Below, in pieces: positions 18,748 to 27,169 of a DNA stretch of 64,000 nt. Source of the stretch: JAFEBO01 sp044221315. Lineage in GTDB: Bacteria; Planctomycetota; Phycisphaerae; Phycisphaerales; UBA1924. A program made the translations under genes and the position numbers. The stretch spans positions 1-64,000 of the forward strand of contig JBGAPK010000023.1 in assembly GCA_044221315.1 (NCBI GenBank), read 5' to 3'. Below the pieces are notes generated by a model. The model did no database searches. It was not told the DNA's origin and saw only the letters and a program-made list of their open reading frames with translations. The first letter of the stretch is position 1. Each line of letters begins with the position of its first letter.

Positions 18748-19548
18748 TCACCTCCGACGCCGAGCTGCCACCAGTCCGCCGAGGCCGAGCAGAGCCGCGG
18801 TGCCTGGAATTGGCACGTTGTATGTCGCGATCACAGGCGTCGAGGCGACGTTGCCGTTTGGGGGATTCAGGACTCCCGTAAAGTCGGCAAAGAGCGCGAC
18901 TTCGTTTCGCGGGTCGAGCGGATCAAGGTCCATCGCGGTTTGGCCGTAGCCCCAGAGGAGCGTCGAGATGGAGCTGCCCAGCGGGTGGGAGGTCGGGTTC
19001 GCCGGCACCTGGATGGGGCTCCCCGGTCCGAACCAGGTTGAACCGAAACCAAGGCCGAATTGGTTCAGGAATGGGTCCCACGCGACGGCCTCGCTCGCGG
19101 CATCGCCGAACGCCCCCGTCCCCGCCATCACGAAGACGTTTCCGCCCGCGTGCACGTACTGAGCCAGCACGGCTGCGTTCGCAGCGCCCGATCCGGGGCT
19201 GCCCGCCAGGAAGACTCCGTTGTACTGCATCAGTGTGGCCAGCGTGAACGCTCCGGGGCTGGTGTTCCAGGTATGGCCAAGGCCGGTCATGTGCGACCCG
19301 AGAGATGACCCAAAGGCGATGGGGCTGTTTGTGTAGACCCCGAAGTTGGCGCCGGGCCCCGAAGAGAAGAACCCGGCGACGTTGGTCGCCAGTTGACCCG
19401 ATTGAGCACTCAACTGGCTGAAGGCGGTATCGGACAGAAGCCACTCATCCCCGATCGCGATAATTCGGCCATCGGATCCCAGAGTGATGGGCCCGCCAAC
19501 GGTGACGGCCAGGAGAGCGGCCACGCTGAGAAACTGCTTCAACGTCAT
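18748..19548 (-). CDS. Secreted protein with PEP-CTERM-like tail
   Basis: 266 residues from ATG 19548, which has GAGGAGATAGG directly upstream. Signal peptide 1-25. The passenger starts RIIAIGDEWLLSDTAFSQ and continues FFSSGPGANFGVYTN and GNVFVMAGTGAFGD, an alpha/beta pattern resembling glutamine-amidotransferase-like extracellular domains seen in planctomycetes. The tail IPGTAALLGLGGLVAARRRR is a clear hydrophobic-plus-Arg sorting signal. Biological role unknown. Confidence 0.83.
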   Translation of the reverse strand: MTLKQFLSVAALLAVTVGGPITLGSDGRIIAIGDEWLLSDTAFSQLSAQSGQLATNVAGFFSSGPGANFGVYTNSPIAFGSSLGSHMTGLGHTWNTSPGAFTLATLMQYNGVFLAGSPGSGAANAAVLAQYVHAGGNVFVMAGTGAFGDAASEAVAWDPFLNQFGLGFGSTWFGPGSPIQVPANPTSHPLGSSISTLLWGYGQTAMDLDPLDPRNEVALFADFTGVLNPPNGNVASTPVIATYNVPIPGTAALLGLGGLVAARRRR

Positions 19549-19791
19549 GCCTATCTCCTCGGGCTTTCGCCCGTACGGGGCTACCCCCACTACCTAGCGT
19601 GCGGAGGGAGATGGAGGATCTTGCAGGGAATCGGGGCTTTTTGTTGGGAAGCGAACGGGTGCTTGGGGGTTCCACTCGAATGAGGGGACGCGAGTGGTAT
19701 CACTTGCCCCGGTGTCCCCCTTCCCGCGCAAAAAACTGAGTTGATTTGATTCTGAATCGGGAGCGCGTCAAGCTGTGAACAGTCGCCCGGG

Positions 19792-19833
19792 GACGATTGC
19801 ACCACTCGCGGAGGGACCGCGAGATGATGGCAC
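19792..19833. repeat. Hairpin repeat family B, copy 2
   Basis: GCACCACTCGCGG, loop AGGGA, then CCGCGAGATGATGGCAC. The stem is the family B stem with two mismatches in the distal arm. It lies 15 bases beyond the 3' end of the next gene, whose last codons (GATGCGAGTGGCGCCACC on the plus strand at 19865-19882) also resemble this family. Confidence 0.65.
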
Positions 19834-19847
19834 TCCGGTTTCGATTT

Positions 19848-20477
19848 CTACCTCGGGTGGACGGATGCGAGTGGCGCCACCTGGCCCGGAGGAGCTTCGG
19901 GTGACTTTGGCGAGTTGGCGGATTTGGAGTTGGGTTTGGAGTTGGATCTGGCCGGAGGCTGGTCGAGTCTTGCGATTTGGATGAGCATGGCGGAGGCTTG
20001 CATCGCGGTTTTGTCGAAGCGGCGGTCGTTGTGGTCGTCCCGGGCCATGCTCTTGGGGTTGTGGCGGCGGAAGATTTGATGCAGCGCGAGGATTCGGCCG
20101 GCGGAGCGTGCCGCGGCGGGGAGGAAGGACTTGGCGACGAAGCGGGCGCGGACGACGGCGGCTCCGGCGATTGATTCCATGCGGGCGGCGACGTCTGGGC
20201 GCAAGAGCCAGGTGGAAAGCGCCTCGAGAGAGATCTCGAATTCGTTGGCGATATCGATGAGCGAGGCGTGAGGATCGGCGAGAGCCAGGAGAAGCTCGTG
20301 CTCGACTTTGGGCTTGATGGGGCGGTCGAAATCGGGCTTGGTTGGGATTTCGAATGCCTGCGGGCGTTCGCCGGGTTTGAGTGGGTCGGCGATGTCGGGG
20401 GCATCGAAGCCGTCGATGGGACGGACGAAGCGCTTGACGTCGGGGAGCCAGTGGCCGGGTGAATTTCCTTGGATCAT
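19848..20477 (-). CDS. Hypothetical protein with HTH-like segment
   Basis: 209 residues from ATG 20477 (ATG 20501 possible). Residues around 70-100, ADPHASLIDIANEFEISL then ALSTWLLRPDVAARM, form a helix-turn-helix-like pattern, and KPKVEHELLLALAD precedes it. The region after residue 110 is helical and basic (FLPAAARSAGRILALHQIF), and the end is a Ser/Lys/Pro-rich tail that runs into repeat-like DNA. A DNA-binding or terminase-small-subunit-like role is possible, but I do not recognise the family. Confidence 0.55.
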   Translation of the reverse strand: MIQGNSPGHWLPDVKRFVRPIDGFDAPDIADPLKPGERPQAFEIPTKPDFDRPIKPKVEHELLLALADPHASLIDIANEFEISLEALSTWLLRPDVAARMESIAGAAVVRARFVAKSFLPAAARSAGRILALHQIFRRHNPKSMARDDHNDRRFDKTAMQASAMLIQIARLDQPPARSNSKPNSKSANSPKSPEAPPGQVAPLASVHPR

Positions 20478-20927
20478 GGTGCCGTGCACCATACCATACA
20501 TTTGCCGTACAACTCTGAAAATTCGCTGGTTTTGCGGCAGATTTTTGTAAGTCGTGGCGGGTGTGGGATTTGGGAGTTGGGGAGTTTACAGACGTAGGAA
20601 AACGGTGGCATGGGAGAAGAAAAAGCCCACGGCCTTGGAGGACACGGGCTTTGGGTGCGTGAGTGGAGGCTCTCATGAGCCCATGACTGGGGGGAGCCAT
20701 GGGCTTTCGATTGATCGCAAGTGAAAACGGATGATCGGCGCCCTTTCGGTGATAGATCGAAACCTCTTGATCGCAGTCTCCTGAGAGGTTGCACGCGCTG
20801 CCTTGGGCGGCGCGCGACTTCACGGGAGGCGCCACGCAGATTGATCCGCCAATCGGTGGGCGCGCTAGGAGCTTTGGGCACGTTTCCGGGGACCGCTCCG
20901 TGCGGCCTCGCATTGGAGGAGAAGAGC
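20478..20927. other. Gene-free gap with several short hairpins
   Basis: 450 bases with no convincing gene. At 20622-20652 the arms AAAGCCC and GGGCTTT face each other over 17 bases, and on the minus strand the second arm runs into TTTTTCTTCT, a plausible intrinsic terminator. At 20668-20681 there is GGCTC-TCAT-GAGCC, and AGCCCATG/CATGGGCT pair at 20678-20705. The last bases, GGAGGAGAAGAGC, are the ribosome site of the next gene. Confidence 0.45.
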
Positions 20928-21626
20928 ATGCGTCCGAGTCAATTTACTGCGCTCATTGTGTCGGTTGGCGCCGGTGTCGGTCTGCCGCGGGCGATGGGTG
21001 CCGTCTACACGCTCGATTCGGTGTACGCGGGCGCGTTCGCCCTCACGTCGATCTACCCGGACGGGGACGGATCCGTGCACTCATGGACGGACCCGGCGTC
21101 GTTGAACGAGCACCTGTTCGCTGATACGTACGCGGGCACCGGGTTTGTCACGGCCGATACAACACTGACCTACTCAACCACTTCGAACAAGATCTCGGGC
21201 TCGGGGTCCTCTGCCGTCCACATCACGCAGGGAGACGTGTGGGAGTTGATTGGCCAGTCCGAGTCGTTCATCCAGATTCTGTTTACGGTGACCGCCCCGA
21301 CGTTGTACCAGTTCGACGTGCACACGAATTACTCCTTGTTCCCGGGAACGACGTCCGCGCAGGTGACGTTTGTGAACCGCTGCATCGGAGTCAATTACGG
21401 CTCGGGAGCGTCGGGCTTCGGCGGAGCGAGCGGCCTGCTCAGCCCCGGGCAGTACTTCATCACGTGCCAGTCCAAACTGATCTACGACACCATCCCGCCG
21501 TTCAACACGCCGCTGGTCGATTCAACCTCGTCGTACTCGTTCGATCTGACGCTCACGGAGGTGCCCGGGCCTTCGACGGCGTGGCTAGGCGGGTTGCTGG
21601 TGGTGGCGGGCAGAAGGCGACGGTGA
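20928..21626 (+). CDS. Secreted protein with PEP-CTERM-like tail
   Basis: 232 residues from ATG 20928 behind a strong GGAGGAGAAG site. Signal peptide 1-25 ends AMGA. The passenger is Ser/Thr/Tyr-rich and beta-like (VTAPTLYQFDVHTNYSLF, LLSPGQYFITCQSKLIYD) without recognised family. The tail VPGPSTAWLGGLLVVAGRRRR is the sorting signal. Single gene. Confidence 0.8.
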   Translation: MRPSQFTALIVSVGAGVGLPRAMGAVYTLDSVYAGAFALTSIYPDGDGSVHSWTDPASLNEHLFADTYAGTGFVTADTTLTYSTTSNKISGSGSSAVHITQGDVWELIGQSESFIQILFTVTAPTLYQFDVHTNYSLFPGTTSAQVTFVNRCIGVNYGSGASGFGGASGLLSPGQYFITCQSKLIYDTIPPFNTPLVDSTSSYSFDLTLTEVPGPSTAWLGGLLVVAGRRRR

Positions 21627-21702
21627 GGAAGCGGCAATCTTGGGCTGATGGATGCGGCGAGAAACGTGTCGGTCACGGGATAGGGCTTTAAAAGATTGTG
21701 CT

Positions 21703-21739
21703 CGCACCACTCGCGGAGGAGCCGCGAGATGGTGGCACG
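21703..21739. repeat. Hairpin repeat family B, copy 3
   Basis: CGCACCACTCGCGG, loop AGGAG, CCGCGAGATGGTGGCACG. It lies 77 bases after the stop of the PEP-CTERM gene. The stem is nearly perfect with one A-C mismatch. Confidence 0.7.
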
Positions 21740-21863
21740 GTGATCTTGATTTGCACTCCGAATTCCAGATGCGGTGCCGCCTGCACCTCAAATGTTTCAG
21801 TGGCTCCGATCCGATGCTCTCGTTACACTTTGCTGATCGCGGGGTTTGTTTCGGAGGAATCTC

Positions 21864-23153
21864 ATGGCCGGTGTTTTTGCGATCAAGCGTGCGAGCGGGC
21901 GGTTGGTCGGGAAGGTGAGCGGGCCGGTGGGATCCATGTTGATTCTCGCGAGCATCTGCTCGGCGGGAGCTCCGACGATTCAGCCGATCCCTCGGCTGTT
22001 TGGGGCGGACGTCTGCCGCATCATGCAGTCGAGCGGCGATGGACGGGCGTTTGTAGGACTGGCGGGAAGCCGCGTCGCACGCTGGAGCGTGTGGGCCGGA
22101 TACGAAACGCTCGGCACCCCGACGACGGTGACTGCGTCGACGGTTGCGACGAACTTTGATTCGTCCGTCGCGGTGGGCTATGGCTCGATGCACGTCAGCA
22201 TGAACAACACGCGGCTGGATGGGTTCCGGTACACGCGCGCGGACGGGCTTGTGACGGTTGACTATGTCGGACCGCCCCCACTCAATAAGGATGGGACGAT
22301 GATCTATGCCGTCTCGTCGGACGGCAACACCATTGCCGGCACGATGGGCGCGGAGGACGATCCGACCGGCACGATCCGGTGGCCTTTCAAGCGCGTCGGC
22401 ACGACGATGACGTATCTACCCATGGCGGCCGGGGCCTACGGCTATGCGTATGACATCAGCCGCGATGGCAATGTTGTTGTCGGGTACTCATCTGTGACGT
22501 CGAACAAGATGGCATGCCGCTGGCTGGCGAACGGAACGAGGCAGGATCTTGGGGTTGCTCCCGGCGGCACGCAGTCGCTTGCGCGGATGACCAACAGCGA
22601 CGGCTCCGTGATCGTGGGCTGGTCGGACACAACCACGCTGAAGCCGCTGCGCTGGACGCAGGCCACTGGAATGAAGTTGTATGTGCCTCTGACGACGGGG
22701 ACGCCGACGGTCAATTGCCTGGCGGGCACCGGGGCCGTCGCGGGCGGTTCGTGCTCACCGGGCGTTGCGACGATCTGGTTCGATCCGGCGACGCCGGTGG
22801 ATTTCGGCACGTATCTGCAGGGCCTGGGCGCGAATATGACGGGCTGGACCGCGCTTTCTGAAGTACGCGCGATCAGCGACGACGGAATGATCGTGTATGG
22901 AACCGGCACGTTCAACGGGGTGACAACCTCGTGGCGCGTGGACCTGAATGGGCCGTGCCCGGCGGACTTCAACATCGACCTGGCGGTGGATGATCTGGAC
23001 TTTGTGGCGTTTGCCGCGGCGTATGACGTGCTCGAGTGCAGCGTGCTTCAGATGCCGATCGGGTGCCCGGCGGATTTGAATGCGGATGGAGTAGTGGATG
23101 ATGGGGATTTTGTTTTGTTTGTCGCGGGGTATGACGCGCTGGAATGTCCGTGA
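21864..23153 (+). CDS. Secreted HAF-repeat-like protein with dockerin-like tail
   Basis: 429 residues from ATG 21864 (GGAGGAATCTC upstream). A signal sequence lies at about 1-35. Repeats of the type AYDISRDGNVVVGYSSV, RMTNSDGSVIVGWSDT, YAVSSDGNTIAGTMGA and RAISDDGMIVYGTG are HAF-like extracellular repeats, expected to form a beta-propeller. The C-terminal 65 residues hold the paired dockerin-like loops CPADFNIDLAVDDLDFVAF and CPADLNADGVVDDGDFVLF. It ends 9 bases before a 57-base perfect repeat. Confidence 0.87.
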   Translation: MAGVFAIKRASGRLVGKVSGPVGSMLILASICSAGAPTIQPIPRLFGADVCRIMQSSGDGRAFVGLAGSRVARWSVWAGYETLGTPTTVTASTVATNFDSSVAVGYGSMHVSMNNTRLDGFRYTRADGLVTVDYVGPPPLNKDGTMIYAVSSDGNTIAGTMGAEDDPTGTIRWPFKRVGTTMTYLPMAAGAYGYAYDISRDGNVVVGYSSVTSNKMACRWLANGTRQDLGVAPGGTQSLARMTNSDGSVIVGWSDTTTLKPLRWTQATGMKLYVPLTTGTPTVNCLAGTGAVAGGSCSPGVATIWFDPATPVDFGTYLQGLGANMTGWTALSEVRAISDDGMIVYGTGTFNGVTTSWRVDLNGPCPADFNIDLAVDDLDFVAFAAAYDVLECSVLQMPIGCPADLNADGVVDDGDFVLFVAGYDALECP

Positions 23154-23162
23154 GGCGCGGAA

Positions 23163-23219
23163 GTGTTTCAGACCAATGTGATGTTCATCGATTCGTTGGA
23201 GCTAACGCACCACTCGCGG
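23163..23219. repeat. 57-base perfect direct repeat, copy 1
   Basis: Identical base for base to 24884-24940, beginning GTGTTTCAGACCAATGTG and ending CACCACTCGCGG. The two copies bracket the TPR gene at 23290-24648 and one family C element, a 1721-base offset. The 3' half leads into a family B hairpin. Confidence 0.9.
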
Positions 23220-23241
23220 CGAAACCGCGAGATGGTGGGAC
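23207..23241. repeat. Hairpin repeat family B, copy 4
   Basis: CGCACCACTCGCGG, loop CGAAA, CCGCGAGATGGTGGGACG. It overlaps the last 13 bases of the 57-base repeat, showing that this hairpin element was carried inside the duplicated segment. Confidence 0.7.
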
Positions 23242-23289
23242 GCCTGCGTTGTTGTCGACTTGAAGGGTGCTTCTCGTAACGCCACTCGC

Positions 23290-24648
23290 CTACTTACAGA
23301 GCAGTTGGAAATATGCACGGAGGGGGATGGCGCTGGGGCGGATGTTGGCGATGCTGGTGGGGCCGCTGGAGAACTTGGTGAATTCGGCTTTGATGGCGGC
23401 GACGAGAAGCGGCTCTTTGGGTTGGCCGGCACGCACGCCGGCCTGGAGCGCGATGCCTGCGATGTTGGCGTCGTTTGGGAAATCACGGAGAGCGGCCTGA
23501 AGGTCGGGATCGTCCCATGTCAATCCGGCTTTGGATTTTCCGATGAGGAGAGATGCCGCAAAGCGCGGGTCTTTGGTGTTGTCGCGGCCGAGTCGATCGA
23601 TTTGGGGCAGTGTGTCGGTCTCGAGATAGAGATGTGCGACGGCGTTGAGAAATTCAGGGTCGGAGGATTTCTGGGCCAGTGCGAGCAGTTTTTCGCCGAG
23701 GGAATCACGGAGAGATTCGGCGGTGCGAAGATCGGTCTCGAGGATGGCCGACATCATTTTGGTAAGAGCACGGCCGTCTGCGGGGATTGTCTGTTCGGGG
23801 TCAAGGAGGAATCGATCGCGGAGAAGGAATCTGCGAACGGTTGCGGAGTCGGTGTCGCCTTCGAATTCGAGTGTGGCGGCGCAGCGTGCGGCTCTGAGGT
23901 TTGGGTCTGCGGTCGCGTCCTGGGAGTCGGAGACGGGGAACTTCTTTTCAATGCGGGCAATGTCTGCCGCGAGGTATTTCTTGTGGGCGTGCGTATTCCA
24001 CCAGTCGTACGGCCAGAAGAGATCGAGCAAGATGAGGTTTGCTGCCGCAGTCGATTCTCCTTTGTCAACACCCCTGATCAGCGTGTCGCGCTCGGAGAAG
24101 GGATTGCGAGTGTCGTGGAGTTCGCAAACCAAGGATTCGAATTGCTCGAGGCTGCCCGACTTGGCGGATTCAGACTTGGCCCACCACTTGCACGCGCCGG
24201 CGACATCGCCGGCGCGGAGTGCGCACTCGGCGGCGAGGCCGAAGAGTGCGGCGTTCTTCCAACCTTTGTCGGCCAGAATCGTGTACGTCGCGAGCGCGCC
24301 AGCGAATTCGCCGGCGCGATGCTGCTCGAGCGCCCATTCGTACTGAGCGTTTGAATCTTCGGGCAAGCCCTCCGCGGCACACTTGTGGAGCTTGTAGGAA
24401 TTGGGGCGATCCTGACGGAATAGAACATTTCCGAGTACGAGCGCCTGAATGGGCGTTCGGGTGGCTTCGGGAAAGGCGTTGAGAATGAGCGCGTTGGCCT
24501 CGTCCGTGCGCCCTTCGACCAGAAACTCCTCGGCGTGCTTGCGGACGGGGTCGATCTGCGCTGAGGTGGTCTGAAGGTCCTGCGCGGGGGCGAGTGCGAG
24601 GAGCAACGAAGTTGCGAGTGCGGCGAACAGAGTTTGACGGATCAGCAT
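23290..24648 (-). CDS. Exported TPR/Sel1-like repeat protein
   Basis: 452 residues from ATG 24648, with TGGAG ahead; the frame is open further upstream through repeat DNA. Signal peptide at about 1-23 ends LAPAQ. The rest is all-helical with paired helices (AEEFLVEGRTDEANALIL, WALEQHRAGEFAGALATY, AAECALRAGDVAGACKWW), an alpha-solenoid. No enzyme motif is seen. It is a likely periplasmic scaffold. Confidence 0.75.
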   Translation of the reverse strand: MLIRQTLFAALATSLLLALAPAQDLQTTSAQIDPVRKHAEEFLVEGRTDEANALILNAFPEATRTPIQALVLGNVLFRQDRPNSYKLHKCAAEGLPEDSNAQYEWALEQHRAGEFAGALATYTILADKGWKNAALFGLAAECALRAGDVAGACKWWAKSESAKSGSLEQFESLVCELHDTRNPFSERDTLIRGVDKGESTAAANLILLDLFWPYDWWNTHAHKKYLAADIARIEKKFPVSDSQDATADPNLRAARCAATLEFEGDTDSATVRRFLLRDRFLLDPEQTIPADGRALTKMMSAILETDLRTAESLRDSLGEKLLALAQKSSDPEFLNAVAHLYLETDTLPQIDRLGRDNTKDPRFAASLLIGKSKAGLTWDDPDLQAALRDFPNDANIAGIALQAGVRAGQPKEPLLVAAIKAEFTKFSSGPTSIANIRPSAIPLRAYFQLLCK

Positions 24649-24715
24649 CGGGGCTCCAGGTAAGGCCGAGAGTGTACAAAGATGCGCATTTATTGATGCT
24701 CCAGAGCGGCTGGTA

Positions 24716-24883
24716 GCATTGACGTCGTGCCACTGACCTTGGCTTGGCAAGCTCAGCGGGTTTGAGTCTGAACCGAAGAACAAAGGCACACTGACCTCGG
24801 AGGAACCGAGGTCAGTGGCACGGCGCGTTTTTCGACATTCGGAACGTCGGGGAGGAGGGCAAGGTCAATGCCACCCGCCGGAT
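24716..24883. repeat. Double-hairpin repeat family C, copy 1
   Basis: The fullest copy. The first hairpin is CCACTGACCTTGG...GCTCAGCGG (imperfect). The second is ACTGACCTCGG-AGGAA-CCGAGGTCAGT at 24790-24816, a perfect 11-base-pair stem. Next comes a conserved stretch TTCGACATTCGGAACGTCGG and the tail GGTCAATGCCACCCGCCGG. Partial copies are at 28533, 29690, 30727, 31822 and 47118. Confidence 0.75.
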
Positions 24884-24940
24884 GTGTTTCAGACCAATGT
24901 GATGTTCATCGATTCGTTGGAGCTAACGCACCACTCGCGG
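24884..24940. repeat. 57-base perfect direct repeat, copy 2
   Basis: Copy of 23163-23219. Here it joins the family C tail on its left. On its right it abuts the stop codon (TCA on the plus strand at 24941) of a 5'-truncated gene, so the family B hairpin is cut in half at exactly the gene boundary. This looks like a recombination junction. Confidence 0.9.
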
Positions 24941-25507
24941 TCACTTCCGGCGTCGACGCAGATTCCAGGCGAGCGGGGCGGCGAGCGTGACGAACGTGGA
25001 CGGCGCGGGAACGGATTCGACCCAACGGACATCGTCGAATGAAAAGTTGCCTCGCCACGGATACTCGGATGAGCCGAAATGAAGGTTGATCGAGACCGTC
25101 TTGGTCGGAATCGCGAGGTTGGTGAAGCCGATGAATCGGACATTCGGCTGCTCTTGGGAGGGCCAATACGGGTTGCCGCCGTCGCTCAGCCCCATATCCC
25201 ATTGAATGCTGTTGCTCGCGCGCAATTGGGTGAAGGGGGGATTCGCGGCGCCGGGATTACCTTCGCCGGTGATGAAGCAGGAAAAGGCCGTGACGGCGTG
25301 GTCGAAGTTGAAGACAACGATCGGGTCCCACATTCCTCCGTCGCCGTCCTCGTAGCGCATGTGGCGATTGCCGCCGGCGGTTGTGTTAAATCCGTTTGTC
25401 GGGCCGTAGGAGTTGGTCCCGCTGAGCACGACGAGGTTGTCGGGATGGGTGCTCCCGTAAACACTCATGCGCACGCCGGGCGCGATCGTGTGGGAGAGCC
25501 CGTTCAC
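24941..25507 (-). pseudogene. 5'-truncated PEP-CTERM-type secreted protein
   Basis: 188 residues can be read from GTG 25507, but there is no signal peptide. The reading frame continues straight into the TAA of the dockerin gene upstream (25523-25525). The body (NLVVLSGTNSYGPTNGF, FNFDHAVTAFSCFITGEGNP, SINLHFGSSEYPWRGNF) looks like a DUF-type extracellular beta domain ending FSFDDVRWVES. The tail VPAPSTFVTLAAPLAWNLRRRRK is a sorting signal. The missing export signal makes a functional product unlikely unless it is translated by read-through. Confidence 0.6.
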
Positions 25508-25522
25508 GCCGACCGTCGCGGA

Positions 25523-26842
25523 TTACATGCAGATCAACTCGTTGTACGCGGCGAGGAAGATGACGAAGTCTGCATCGTCCACCTGCGAATCGAGATTCAA
25601 ATCGGCGGGGCAGACGGGCGGGGTTGGGGGCGTGGTGTTCAGGGAGATGTGCAGTTTCGTTCCGTTGCCGCCGGTCGGGTCGCGGCAGACGAGATCGGGT
25701 TTGCCGTCGTTGTTCAGGTCCACGGCCGCGAAGAGGTTCAGGGAGCCGGCGGCGAGCGGCCCGTTCGCGCTCACAAAGGAGGTTCCGGTGTGCGGGCTTT
25801 CCATGCCGAGATAGAACTGGATGGGTGAAAGGCCGCTGGCGGCGGGCACGACCGAGGAAGCCGTGGCGAAGTCCGGCAGACCGTCGCCGTTGAAATCTCC
25901 GGTCGCCACCCACTGGGGCGAACCGAGGCCGCCCTGGTTGCGCGCCTTGACGAGCGTGCCATCGTGCGGGCTTGGCGCGGGCTGGTGGAGCAGGACGGTC
26001 GCGCCGCCGCCGGAGTAGCGATTGACAAGCACCAGATCGACGCGCCCGTCGCCGCTCAGGTCGCCCGAGGCGAGGCTTCCGGGCAGAGTGTTCGTATCGA
26101 AAGGAAAATCTCCGACAGTCTCGAACGTGCCGTCCTGCTTGTTGAGCGCGACCCACAGCCGATCGGGATTTGACAACGAGGTGGTGGCGTAGTCCATCCA
26201 GGTGTCGCCGTTGAAGTCACCGACGGTGAAGGAAAAGTTGCCGCCGATACCCCCGCCGCCGTCGGTGAAGGTGGCCGGGGCGGAGGGGCCGCCGTTGAGG
26301 AGGACCTGCGTTCTCCCGGGATTGAGGAGGCAGACCACGTCGCGCCAGCCGTCGTTGTTCATGTCGACGACAATCGGGATGCCGCTGGAGATCCAACCTG
26401 CGGGAAATGCCGTCAGTACAGCGGGCTGCAGGACATCGACCGACCCGGGCGGGTTGGCGAGCAGCACGGCGAGCCTGTTGAAGGTGCCGTCGGAGTTCGT
26501 GGTGGCGACGAGGTCGGTGCGTGTATCGCCGTTGACATCGCCCGCGGCAAGCCCGATGACGGGGCGGGTTATTTCAAACGTCTTGGCGCTGAGGAAAGTG
26601 CCGGGCGCGGCGCTGTTGTTGATCAGCACCGAGACGTAGGTGAAACCCGTGGTGTGCCAGATGGCCAGGTCCAACAGACCGTCGGAATTGAAATCGCCGG
26701 TGGTGGCGCCGGAGATATTGACGGGCATCGTGATCAGTGAATTGGTGAATGTCGGCGGCTGGATTGCCGCCGCGGAAAGGGCGGTCCCCGTCAGCGGGAG
26801 GCCGGCAAAGAGAGCCGTGAAGCGGATTGAGAAAGAGACCAT
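25523..26842 (-). CDS. Secreted FG-GAP/VCBS-repeat protein with dockerin-like tail
   Basis: 439 residues from ATG 26842 (CGGAGGTACGC upstream). Signal peptide 1-25. At least seven repeats match FG-GAP/VCBS calcium loops: GDFNSDGLLDLAIW, GDVNGDTRTDLVATT, VDMNNDGWRDVVCL, GDFNGDTWMDYATT, GDLSGDGRVDLVLV, GDFNGDGLPDFATA and VDLNNDGKPDLVCR. They predict a seven-bladed beta-propeller. The tail has one clear dockerin-like loop, CPADLNLDSQVDDADFVIF, ending ELICM. One loop rather than two sets it apart from its neighbours. Confidence 0.88.
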   Translation of the reverse strand: MVSFSIRFTALFAGLPLTGTALSAAAIQPPTFTNSLITMPVNISGATTGDFNSDGLLDLAIWHTTGFTYVSVLINNSAAPGTFLSAKTFEITRPVIGLAAGDVNGDTRTDLVATTNSDGTFNRLAVLLANPPGSVDVLQPAVLTAFPAGWISSGIPIVVDMNNDGWRDVVCLLNPGRTQVLLNGGPSAPATFTDGGGGIGGNFSFTVGDFNGDTWMDYATTSLSNPDRLWVALNKQDGTFETVGDFPFDTNTLPGSLASGDLSGDGRVDLVLVNRYSGGGATVLLHQPAPSPHDGTLVKARNQGGLGSPQWVATGDFNGDGLPDFATASSVVPAASGLSPIQFYLGMESPHTGTSFVSANGPLAAGSLNLFAAVDLNNDGKPDLVCRDPTGGNGTKLHISLNTTPPTPPVCPADLNLDSQVDDADFVIFLAAYNELICM

Positions 26843-27169
26843 GCGTACCTCCGCGTAGGACGGCACGCCGACAAGTGTCCCACAGTGACACGACCCCGAG
26901 GCGCCAACTGGGAGCATACCCGCAAGGGAGTGTGGGACGAAGGGAAAACGGGAGATTCGCGGGGGGGGGAATCAGAGGGGTTGGCAAGAGACTGAAAGGT
27001 CACTACCACCCGCCGGGAGCAGCAAACCTTCATACCCATCGCGCCTGGGAGCAGCAGGACGGGCCCCTCAGCTCCGAGGATCAACGGGTTTTCATTTTGT
27101 GCTGCGCCGGGTGCTCGGTTTTTTCGCCCGGAGCTCGGCGGGCGATGGTGCCCCAACGGAGAACGTGCA
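26843..27169. other. Divergent intergenic region with repeat D and a G9 run
   Basis: 327 bases between divergent secretome genes. It holds a run of nine G at 26961-26969 flanked by ATTCGC and AATC, and repeat D at 27014-27045 (CGGGAGCAGCAAACCTTCAT then ACCCATCG). A variant of repeat D lies at 29823-29855. The GGAGAACGTGCA ribosome site for the lectin gene ends the gap. No promoter could be assigned with confidence. Confidence 0.45.
27014..27045. repeat. Short repeat family D, copy 1
   Basis: GGGAGCAGCAAACCTTCATA then CCCATCG, matching CAGGAGCAACAGGCCTTCAT/ACCCATCGAGCC at 29823-29855. Both copies are intergenic next to secreted-protein genes. Too short to class further. Confidence 0.5.
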
